A stretch of 64,000 bases of DNA from Cryptococcus deneoformans JEC21. Its lineage: Eukaryota; Basidiomycota; Tremellomycetes; Tremellales; Cryptococcaceae. Shown in pieces: positions 31,597-41,825 of this stretch. The stretch's first letter is position 1. Every line of letters starts with the position of its first letter. Made by a program: the position numbers and the translations under genes. The stretch lies in assembly GCF_000091045.1 (NCBI RefSeq), contig NC_006693.1:62001-126000 (forward strand), given 5' to 3'. The notes under the pieces are model-generated. The model had not been told where the DNA came from and did not search any database. It saw only the letters and a program-made list of their open reading frames with translations.

Positions 31597-34067
31597 ATGC
31601 TGTCCGCCCAGCCACCGATAGACCCATCCCCACCTCCATCTTCCTCCTCCTCTCGCAGGGTAGCATACTATTACGATCAGGATGTGGGAAACTACAACTA
31701 CTATCTGGGTCATCCCATGAAGCCCCACCGAATAAGGATGGCGCACAATTTGATTGTCAACTACGGGATGTGTGATGAGGAAGGGCAGGAGCATGGCCCC
31801 GCAGAAGTATGGGGCGAAGGAAAGAGGGCAGTGAATGATGAGATTGCCCAAAATTGGGGGGGAGGCGAGATGGGCGATGCAGAAGTGAAGTGGGAAAAGG
31901 CGGCGCTTAGGGGATCAAGGAGTAAGACGATGCAGGTTTTTGTAAGTGTTGCTCGCCTTCTTTGGAGAAGTATGACCAACCAAATTTTTGTAGAAACCTC
32001 GAAGGGCTACCAAAGAAGAAATGACTCGGTTTCATACAGATGAATATATAGACCTGCTAGAGGCAGTTACCCCGGAGACTGCGGATGCTTTAACAGGGGG
32101 CGGAACGAGGTGTAAGTCTCTCCTGCAGCATTTTCCCGTACATTTCAGACCATTGACATGCCATCTAGGCCTTATTGGTGAGGACTGTCCCGCATTCGAC
32201 GGTTTATTCGAGTTCTGCACCATCTCTGCAGGTGGATCGTTAGGTACGATTTTGCCCCTTCTGTACTAGATTTGAGCACTTATCCGATTGCAATAGGTGC
32301 TGCTGAACGTCTGAACGCCGGTGCTGCCGACATTGTCATCAATTGGGCTGGTGGTCTGCATCACGCCAAGAAGACTGAAGCAAGTGGTTTCTGCTACGTG
32401 AATGACATGTATGTTCCTGCCCTTTTCTTAAGGTTTCTTAGCTTACATGTTTGCAGTGTGTTGGGTATTCTTGAGCTTCTCAGAATACATCCCCGAGTTC
32501 TCTACATTGATGTTGACGTACATCACGGAGACGGTGTAGAGGAAGCGTTCTACGTAACGGACAGGGTCATGACTTGTAGTTTCCACCGATTTGGAGAATT
32601 CTTTCCTGGTACAGGTGATGTCAGAGTGAGTTCTTTGTTAGGTGTATAAAGATCTTTTGCTGATAAAATCGACAGGATGTTGGTATGAAGAAAGGAAAAG
32701 GCTACGCCGTGAACGTCCCACTCCGAGACGGTATCACCGATGACAGTTTCCAATCAATATTCAAGCCTGTGAGTATCCCATCGCGACTCTTTCTAACAGA
32801 AGCTGATGTTAAATCAGGTGATTGACCGTATCATGTCACACTTCCGACCCAGCGCTGTCGTCCTTCAAATGGGTGCCGATTCTATATCAGGCGACAAACT
32901 CGGTGGCTTCAACCTAACTTTGGAAGGTAGGTTTTCTTTTGCATGTGCTGCCCGAGAAATAAGAATAAATAGCTCATGTTCTCCTTCTGAAATAGGTCAT
33001 GCGGAGTGTGCCAGATTTATCAAGAGTTTCAATGTACCTGTTATGATGGTTGGTGGGGGTGGATATACTGTGTAAGTCCAGCTGATACTCTGTGCAGAGT
33101 TACGATAGCTGATGAATGATATAGTAAAAACGTTGCAAGGGCTTGGACTAAGGAGACTGCCATTATGTGCGGTGTGGACCTTGCTGAGGACTTGCCTTAC
33201 AATCAATTGTGCGTCTTACATTCATCTCTTGTGATGAGGAAAATGTTAACAGATAAAATAGCTTGGAATATTACGGACCTCGATACAAGCTTGAAGTTTT
33301 GCCCACCAATGCCGTAGACCATAATCCCCCCGAATACCTGGAGCGTATCAAGTAAGCTTCCGGTTCCTTCTGGTATGAGCAGCAGCTAACATTTTGTGAA
33401 TCAGGAATCAAGTGTTTGAGAACCTCCGAAGTCTTCCATTTGCTCCTTCTGCTCAAATGCGTTCTGTCCCAAGTAAGACTATTGGCCAGGTTTTGGGTAT
33501 AACGGATGGCGGTGACGAGGAACCCGAAGATGAGATTGATCAGCGTATAAAGAGTGAGCCAACCATCCCGCCCGAAACCACATCTTCATCAGAAAACTCA
33601 TGAAGATCTCCGTTTTTATAGAACTGTTGAAACGGCGCCGAGCCAATGTCCTAGATGTCGACGCCTCTTCATCTTCCGAATCCGAAACCGACACCCCAGC
33701 CTTCTCCCGTCCCGGACGAGCCAGACGTCAAGGTGGCAATTTTTCCGGCCGTGGTCGCTCATCCCGTCTCGCCCAACTGCAACGTAACCGCGAAAGAAGG
33801 GAAGCAGCGCAGGAAGCGTCCAATGAAGTGGAAGATGATCCTTGTGGGGTGTTGGGGAAGAAGAAGAGGAGTTTCTTCAAGGTGGTTCCCAAGTTGAATG
33901 GTGTGGGAGTTGAGCCGATAGACGCGACGGGTTTCGGAATCGGTGTGGTGACCAATGGACTCAATGGTGTAGGAGGATTGAAGGATCGGTTGGGGATACC
34001 GGTGGTAGAGCAGTGGAAAGGGGACGGGATCGTGTCGAGGGGTGGTACGCCAGCGAGTATAGCGTGA
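31597..34067 (+). CDS. RPD3: class I histone deacetylase (Rpd3 type)
   Basis: The deacetylase domain begins [20 protein letters not shown], then [19 protein letters not shown]. It is followed by an extra acidic/Gly-rich insert of about 55 residues before [20 protein letters not shown]. Core motifs are [68 protein letters not shown] and [20 protein letters not shown]. The zinc ligands (DVDVHH and the Asp of GADS) and the paired catalytic His are present, so an active enzyme is expected. After YGPRYKLEV the tail is long, with [36 protein letters not shown] and an end GGTPASIA. Nine or more exons join in phase. It belongs to the Rpd3/Clr6 group. The divergent insert and tail mean the exact paralogue is uncertain. 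Confidence 0.88.
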
Positions 34068-35425
34068 AAAGGCATGTGCCTCATATCAAAATGAGGGATG
34101 TTGCAATCTTTTTTTGGTTTCAGTTTTGCGTTCATACTTCATGGTCAGTATGCATTATTAGTCTTGTTGGTTTCATTATTCGGAACATGATGTCGTGAGA
34201 GTGGCTTTCTTCTTACAAGCTCCCGATGTTTCTCCTTTCTCTCTCGTTTCAACATACGAAGTCTCTTTTCTCGACCAATGGTCTCTCTTCATTTTTTGCC
34301 TGATCATATCGATCTGCATCTGGTGAAACCGCACCCAGCCGTAAGGCCTGCTCGTTTTGGAACAATAGGAGGAGTCGATGATGTCAAAGGCAGTTCTGAA
34401 GCAGCCTCGTAATTTGCCTCATAGTAATTGTATTCGAAAAGATAGTTGTGAGTGGGTCCTCCAAGGAATTATATTCAGAAAATTCCCTGTCGATAGGGTT
34501 CGAGAAGCTGCTGGGAGGAAGAAGTCGGTAAGTAGTAGAAATTTTGAGGGATTAGGGCTCGTATTCACGGATAGAGAAACCGTGAATAGGAGTACTTTTT
34601 ATTTATTTCCGAGGAACAATGATTTGATTGATGTGAAGGAGACTTACCTGGCTGGCATAATCATGAAGAAGATTGAAACGCGCTGCCTCGGCCCATTTAA
34701 GTGAGTGGTGTTATCTTGAATTTTGGCTCTTCTCAAATATCCAAGCTTGACCGGCCATGTGGTAGCGGGCCAGAGAAGTTTCCAATTAGCACTTCAGAGA
34801 CCTCCGACCAGGGTCATTGTAGGTTTTACTAGCAATGATGGTCGCATCCTGCTAAACCGACCAAGAAGTTATTGGCCAAATCCGACGTCGCAAATTTGTC
34901 AATGGTATTTGATGCAATCATTTCCTCCCATAGCGAAACGACAAGGGTGTCCCCAAAGATCTCGTATGTGGGCTTGCACCAATCGCACTTGAGCATGGGG
35001 GAAGGCCATACGGGGATTTTGCCAGGATCTCCTCCTCCTACTAATACCGCCGTTTCCAGGCTCATCTTGGTTGAGAAGTGACAGGCAATCATTGCTCCTC
35101 ATTTTCTTTAACAGTTTCTTATCACACGCAGCTTTCCCTTCGCCATTTTTAAAAACTTCACAAACAAAGCCATTTCTCACGACATGCTGGATTCCTCAGC
35201 AGATGTCATGTCGTTCGATCTGCGGATCGACGTCGACAGATCTCCATGAAGTTTCTTTACGTAACGATGTTCCCACCACTTTGTTTCTTAATTGGCGGCA
35301 GCAACAGCATCGCCGTGCTGCACAGCCGCGCCATTCACATACTTTTCCATAATCTATCCCACTGCTCAGCTTTACCTTTTCTCTTCACCTAAGCCGCAAG
35401 TATCCCCAGTACCCAGCCTTTAACC
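34068..35425 (-). pseudogene. possible decayed minus-strand gene in the HDAC-SNC1 gap
   Basis: Several minus-strand stretches look protein-coding but sit in different frames. They are WPSPMLKCDWCKPTYEIFGD and VVSLWEEMIASNTIDKFATS (about 34829-35050), TTWPVKLGYLRRAKIQDNTT ending at a GTAAGT (about 34650-34790), and NYYEANYEAASELPLTSSTP with PIVPKRAGLTAG (about 34340-34480). Then come AVSPDADRYDQAKNEERPLV and LKRERKEKHRELVRRK, ending at about 34145. Joining them needs frame changes that ordinary introns do not explain. This reads as a broken gene or as one whose splicing I failed to solve. I do not recognise the family. The gap also holds the SNC1 promoter. Confidence 0.3.
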
Positions 35426-36459
35426 ATGTAAGCATACTGCTCCTAGTCCCAGAACTGCGAGTCCAACGTCCACTCCGCCGTGCGCTGATATCAAGACTTA
35501 GGTCTTCTGAACCTTACGACCCCTACATCCCCTCTGGTTCCCAACCCCCAGCTGGCCCTTCTTCTAGCGGCAACAATGCTCAAAGTACGAAGGTGGGTCA
35601 TTAACGTCGTGTTCTCTGGCCTTGGGCGCTCAGAACACCTGTTCTAGGTGAACGAATGGGAGTATGAGAACGCCGAAAGGTTAATTAGCTGATCACGTCG
35701 ACGTGTAGATCCAAGCAATCCAATCGCAAATTGACGAGACAATCGACACTATGCATGACAATATTACAAAAGTCGCTGAACGAGGAGAAAGGTTAGATGC
35801 TTTGCAGGATAAGACTGGTGAGTTGGACACTTTTGGAATTGCTGTTAGTCGGAAGTCGAGGGTTTGATGGCTCGTGAGACAGCAAAAGGCAGGAAGTGCC
35901 ATGCTAGAAAGGCTGCAGAGATGGTACAGTAGGGACGTTGAGGTTGTCTTACCTCACAGTGTCTGCGTTCCCAGAACCATTGCCAAAGGAAAAGCACTGC
36001 TTGAAGTTGAAGACTTTTGCTCTAGTGAACCTCGTTAATCTGCTACGATCGGTCTTTTTGCCTAAATTGAACACACTTATTGCAACCCCCCTCCCCCCCC
36101 CCCTCCCAATATGTTTATCATATAGCGTCCACAGGCCTTTGAGTCAACTCCAAGCGTCTCCTCCTAACCTCGCGCTCGCATTTATCCTATCCTTGTTCTG
36201 AAATGCGATTGCTAACTTCCCCTGTCTTTAGACACCTTAGCCGTCTCTGCCCAAGGTTTCCGCCGCGGTGCCAGCCGTGTACGCAAGCAAATGTGGTTGA
36301 AGGACATGAAGATGCGAATAATTATCGCTGTCGGTGTCTGCGTCCTTATCGTCATCATCGTCGTGCCTATCGTCAAGGCGTAAGCGTACCCCACGATATT
36401 CTTATTAACATTCCATGACGCTGACAATCTCATTGCGTGCCCACAGCGTTCAGAAGTAA
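35426..36459 (+). CDS. SNC1: R-SNARE, synaptobrevin/VAMP type (Snc1-like)
   Basis: The spliced protein is about 115 residues. [20 protein letters not shown] is followed by the SNARE helix [39 protein letters not shown], with the zero-layer Arg in ERGERL. A juxtamembrane basic stretch ([17 protein letters not shown]) and one C-terminal membrane anchor ([20 protein letters not shown]) then end AVQK. This is the tail-anchored vesicle SNARE of exocytosis and endosomal recycling. No ATG opens exon 2: the start codon is split, with AT at 35426-35427 before GTAAGC and G at 35502 after TTAG. A 414-nt intron (35818-36231) then interrupts the SNARE helix, long for this window, and contains a C-rich run. 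The last intron separates KA from VQK. Confidence 0.88.
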
Positions 36460-37845
36460 ACAATCTGCCTTCATCCCCAAATTTTTGGCCTTTGTTGAAA
36501 TATTCGAAATATCGCTACCCACAACTATGTGTATACCCTTCCGCCCTGGTATTTTAGGGTCCCCAGTTCCGTTTTTTCGTGTATATCCTAGCTTCATTTA
36601 CGGGGAAAACTGCGAAGAATGGTATTTAGTGGACGCTCAAGGAATTTCTTACTTTCGCTCTCAATCTTCGATACTGGATCGGGATACGGAAATGAATGCT
36701 TTTACGACTTTATAGGGCATCTGCTGGTAAGAAGCAGACTGATTGTAACTGCGACTGATTAGATAAGGATCTTTGGTTCTGAATTTTGCGGTAATGTCTT
36801 GATGCCCCGTGGCTGATCGCAAAGAAACCATCATCTGTGACAACAGATATTTGCGCAATAATGTATAAAAAGCTTAAGTCCTACCCAAAAACAGACTGAA
36901 ATACGCACTGCCTTCGTGGACAAGCAAGAGATACGGAGATAGTATATACAAAAAGACAAGTCAGGATAGACGGTCGATAAAATCCAGCCAACATGACATG
37001 TTGCTGACATCACTCATTAGGACCAACGAGATATTACATATCCAACTCTTCCTATATATCGCTGCCATCTAAAAAACAGGTCAATGTAAGGAAATGGACT
37101 AGCAGATTCTAAAAGAGAAGGGCGTCAGCGGCGTCTTGTACTGGATGAAGAGCACGAAGACGGAGCAGACCTTGGGGGGAATAAGTGGATGATTATCCAC
37201 ATTTATCAGAGCTGGGTCAGCCGGTGAGTGGGTACATGCCTGTCCTCTTGAAAATGAAGTCAGACAGGCATACTATAACATGGGGTATGTTTTCTTGTCA
37301 TCAGACTCATGCCTCGCCGGCATACTCACTCCAGCACCAGTCTTTTCAAGACAGCAATCATTTAACCAATGGCAATTCACTCAGTTTACTGACATTTTTT
37401 ATGATGACATGATCTAGGTATTCACTGCATCTTGGGAAACAGTTGTAGGAGTGATAAATGCGAAGAGGGTGACGAAAAGGAAAAGATGTGAGCGGGAGGC
37501 GAGACACAAGATAGGGGTGGGAAAACTTGACAAGAGGAAGATACAGGAAAGGATTCTTTGTTGGTAAGTTATATCATATTGGGAGTAATGACCCAAGTAG
37601 CAGTAGAAGAAAAGTTGATTATATGTTTTGTGGTCAGAAGTGGAAAGGGATGGGAGAATGCTCAAATCATCATGGAGGATGCATCTCAAGATCCCAATTA
37701 GGAGCTGTATTATTTCAATCTTGTACGAATAGAAGAAACTTAAGAAGAAGTCAAGGAAACACTCTCAAAGAAGCTATTCTAGTTTTGCTGCGATCTCACT
37801 ACGAGGGGTGCTTCGCGCAAAGCTGACTAGATGTCAGTCTATCGC
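36460..37845. other. 1.4-kb intergenic, convergent genes
   Basis: I see no gene I can support. Open frames at 37185-37412, 37414-37689 and 37527-37826 lack recognisable protein character. Confidence 0.4.
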
Positions 37846-38480
37846 TTAGAGCAGAAGAGCGCCACCGATGACAGCGGAGACGCCGATGGCAACAGAGCCG
37901 AAGGCAGCGGCGTTGCCAAAGACGGAGGCGGCACCGGAAGAGGCACTAGAAGTTTCAGCGGTGGAGGCAGATGAGGTGCTTGCTGCAGCATCAGAGCTGG
38001 AAGACTGAGACGAAGCTGTGGAGGCGGCAGCGGCGCTGGAGGAAGAGCTTGTGGTGTTGCACGCGTCTTCTGAAAGGTCATACCACACGGGGACGTCGGT
38101 AGAACAGTCAGACCTACGGTGGATGTCAGCGGCTAGCTAAATTGAAGGGCAGGAAATAAGATTGTTGGCGTACTGGTAAAGGCAGTTCTTAACGTAGGTA
38201 ATGAAATCGTCGGAACAGAGACAAGAGGTCTCATTGCTAGTGAATGGCGTGAGTGACCAACTCGCATGAGATGAGGAAATGAGAAGACTAACTAAGAAGA
38301 AGCGGAAGGGCAATAGGTAGGCTGCTGCTCGCTCATACAAGTGAGCATACAGGTGGTATAGCTAGGCTGCCGTGTCAGTCCACTGAACTTGGAGAAGGAA
38401 ATTGACGAAGGAACAATGATTACTCACGCGTTAACCATGACGGCAGGGACAAGAGCAACTGCAGCAACGAAGAACTTCAT
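37846..38480 (-). CDS. CFEM-domain secreted/GPI-anchored protein
   Basis: Four exons splice in phase. A signal peptide (MKFFVAAVALVPAVMVNA) is followed by a CFEM domain with eight cysteines: YTTCMLTCMSEQQPTYC, NETSCLCSDDFITYVKNC, SDCSTDVPVW and EDACN. The next region is rich in Ser, Ala and Thr, and the protein ends in a hydrophobic tail, VFGNAAAFGSVAIGVSAVIG then GALLL, typical of GPI attachment. CFEM proteins of Cryptococcus and Candida can bind heme or act in cell-wall structure; the usual axial Asp region is represented here by the CLCSDDF segment. The specific role is not readable. The start at 38480 gives the signal peptide directly. Confidence 0.85.
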
Positions 38481-40284
38481 GTTGATGGCTTCCGTGATTG
38501 GGACTGTCTGAAAATGAGCCGAGTGATGGACTTTGAAAGAAATTTGTTGTTGAGGGAACGTTTATCTTGCAGTCTTTGACTTTATACCATTGCTTCCACA
38601 AGCCCTTATCTGAGGACATCCAGTCAGGAAAACCAGTCAGAAAAAAGACGCATACAAGACGCTGAATCGGCCGAATATCCAGATCAGTCACATATGGAAG
38701 AAAGTCCTTACACTTGAATAAAGAACAGACAGTACACCTTTTCCTTCGACAAAATGCTCCCAAAATATGTGGTGAAATTTACTGCGCTTTCGTTCAACAC
38801 TCCGAGGCACACCGAAAGGTTTGTAACGGCATTATCAAACATCGTAAGTACCGTCAAGAAATTCACCGCCCGGCCGGTTTCGCGTTAGTCTGTAACTAAA
38901 TTGGAACCTTTCCTGATTCGAGTGAAAGTCTTGGCTCCGACACGCCAATTAAATTTCACGAGGCGGAACATATGGGCCATGGGGGGCGATGGGCAAAAGG
39001 CAGAGAAGAGGAAGAGGAGCAGAGAGCAAAAGGAACACGAGGTCGTCAATTATCTGTAGGTGCCAAGGGTAGTGACTAAGGTTATTATGTTCAGTAAAAT
39101 GGCAGGTCAGTTAGGATCGACTCTGGATGCTCGGATATGGCCCCCATTTGAAAAGCTAATCAAGGATCGAGGACAAATAGAAAACGTAATTAAATACCCT
39201 GCACTTCCCGAACAAAATTCCGCTTTTTGCTCTTATTCTTCGACTTATCAGATTACAGCATCTGCCAAGCTCTTCCACCGTCCACAAAGCTTTCATGTAC
39301 GTATGGCAGGCAGATCAGAAGACGGGATAGACTAGAAAGACTGCCGGCAACTGCGCACGGCTGCAGGCACTCGTCGGCGGCAAAATGCGTAACGAGCAGC
39401 AACGGATTTTTAGTAAATCGTGCCTGGCCCCTGACATTATCAGATAACTACTATCGGGTAATAAAATATGTACGAACGACTATTACTGCCGGGTGGCATG
39501 AGACCACAGTCCATACTGCAGTTCGACCAAAGTTCGTCCACAGGTCGCGTGCCCGTTTAGTGTGTTGTCTTGAGTAAATGCCTTCTGGACGGAGTAGCCA
39601 AAGGTGAGAGGCACGTGTTGGTATTGTTCCTCATCAACAGCTACCCAGAAAAACCGCTATGGCTTATTCTCGATGCATGAACAAGCAGGTGGGTGACTCG
39701 AGCTTAGCCCCGTCCTTCCTTCTTCCCTCTCGTTGCTCCACGTATAATATTATAACAGGTGCAGAATGAAAGCCGGTCAGCGTAAACGCGAAAACAATTG
39801 CCGGTAACCGGGAACCTCACATTTACATTCAACATTTCAGCTTTTACGGCCGCAATCGGCCGACTGTCGGTAACCTGTCTTCTTTTCTTTACTTCTCTTC
39901 GCCCGCATGTAACTTCCATTCCGACAACTTCAAAAAGTCGCCGCACATCATCTAAAAGACTAATACTTGGTGCCTATCTGATAACTGGAATATTACTCCT
40001 AAATCGGCCGTTATCTGCCGAGCGCAGCAGTGTTCGATACCTTAGTAGTTGATCTTCGCAAGGATTTGTGAGACAGAATCAGGTTTGCGCCATTTTCTTT
40101 TGGATACGAAATCTCATGGAAATAGTACGTGAACAGGCTACATTATAAACTGATGAAAAGACCTTCTCAAAGAAAAAAACTGCTTTTAAGCGCTCATTTG
40201 TCCTTCATCTGGCTGTTTTCACTCTTGCTTGTCTTTCCTCTAGCTATACTTCAATCGATCAAAGCAGTTTTTCGTGTAGTCACA
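38481..40284. other. 1.8-kb intergenic region between divergent surface-protein genes
   Basis: It lies between the CFEM gene and the BIM1-like gene, which diverge, so both promoters are here. Open frames at 38714-38899, 39060-39577 and 39704-40052 have no recognisable domain. Nothing else was found. Confidence 0.4.
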
Positions 40285-41433
40285 ATGCTGAGCCTCACTC
40301 ATATCCTTCCTTTGGCATTAGCTGCTGCTTCTGGAGCCTCGGCTTCCCCCACCACTATCCAAAAAAGAGACATCAGCTACCCGGGTGTTCTTGGATTTTT
40401 GGTGAGAAACAGATCGAACGATCAGGTTCTGGAAAAATGTTAACTGACGTCGGCGGAAGGAACCTACACCACGAGGATGGGATTACTCCACAATGGGTAC
40501 CTCCCCGTGTGGTGGCTTCACCACCGTCAACCAAACTTACTACGGCCTTAGTAAGTAATCTGGTTGGTCCAAGCAGTTCTTAAGTACCGATACATGTCTC
40601 ATAGGTACTGGTATGGAGTTCCAGGTCTCCAACGATGTCAGCAACGTCGTTATTTCCTACTCCACATCATCTGATATGTCCAATGCGGTCACTTTGGCCA
40701 CTATTGAATCGGCGACCGCTGGTACTATGTGTTTGGATGGCGAAAATCTTTTCGGTTTGTCGGCCTTGTTATTCCTTGTGATTATTTCCAACTTACGCAT
40801 TGCAGAGGATGAGGGCTTTAATTTCGGCGACGACATCACATTGCAAGTTTTCTATCACGACGAAGTTACCGGTAAGTGCTGCTTGATGACTAGCTTAGGG
40901 AATAGTATCTCTAAAATGATTGTTTCCTGCAGAACAAGATGGTTACCAATGTGCCGATATCTCTTTCACTTCCGATCATGTCATGAGCGTTACCTGCTCC
41001 AACACCTCTACCAGTATGTTTGATCCTAAAACTGTCAGTTGCCAGAACTGACTGTCATCTTAGTCATCACCAAAAACGGTGGCTCTTCTACTTCTTCTGA
41101 TTCTACCACCACCGTCACCGTCACCGCCAAGTCTGGTAAAGTCACTCCCGTAAGCCTTGCTTTTCCTCCGGCCAAGCCGATCCAAATTCATGCCTTGCTA
41201 ATACAGGTTCTCAATAGCTCCAAGCTGGTTGGATTGGAGCCTGTGTTACTATTGCCGTTTTCGGCTTTGCTCTCCTTGCTCTCTGGTACTTTGGTGCGAT
41301 CTTTTTCTCCCGTAATGCCCTCCGACGATCCGAAATTCAACTTGGTAGCCACCGAATGGCTGAACACTCTTTGGACGACATTTCCGTACGCTACCTGCCA
41401 GAAAACGTCCCCAAGCAAATTGCTGACAGCTAG
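40285..41433 (+). CDS. BIM1-like (X325) extracellular protein with transmembrane tail
   Basis: The signal peptide is MLSLTHILPLALAAASGASA and a KR dipeptide follows at TTIQKRDISYPG. The extracellular domain reads VLGFLEPTPRGWDYSTMGTS-PCGGFTTVNQTYYGL, then MEFQVSNDVSNVVISYSTSS, TAGTMCLDGENLF, FGDDITLQVFYHDEVT and YQCADISFTSDHVMSVTCSN. The PTPRGW....PCGG opening and the cysteine layout match the BIM1-like family, whose Cryptococcus member BIM1 helps take up copper. A Ser/Thr linker leads to a helix, WIGACVTIAVFGFALLALWY, and a basic cytoplasmic tail ending KQIADS. So this is a type I membrane protein, not a GPI form. No His lies near the mature N-terminus. Introns at six places join in phase; the last acceptor is the CAATAG before CTCCAAG. 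Confidence 0.7.
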
Positions 41434-41825
41434 CTAGCTGCACCGGCGAACGACTGTTGACCACAAAACCCCTCTTTAACTTATAAGCAAAAGAAGGGAA
41501 TCTTTATTGTTTAGGGAGTATGTTGGAGTGACGAGAAAGCACATGTTCGCATAATAGTATAATATTTTTTCATCCTATCATTTCTTAATACACATTATTG
41601 GATGCAGGTTAGTGTTGGCATACCCGAACGCACTATCTCCAATTAACACTCATTAGCCCGTTTAAATTTTGAGAATCATCACTCTACATAGAACATAATT
41701 ATCCAACAATTTTCCTGCTATGCTACTATGTATGAATCGTACCTTACTGAACAACATGACCGAAATCTCTTGTTTTGTACACATGTTTCAACCGCTCCTC
41801 TCCCATACACGATTACGACAGCCAA
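41434..41825. other. intergenic, convergent 3' ends of the BIM1-like and FBP1 genes
   Basis: No gene is seen in these 392 bp of AT-rich sequence. Confidence 0.45.

Noticed and set aside
36086..36107. C-tract as a possible replication or recombination element
   Set aside because: It is a simple homopolymer-like run within an intron; nothing else supports a function.
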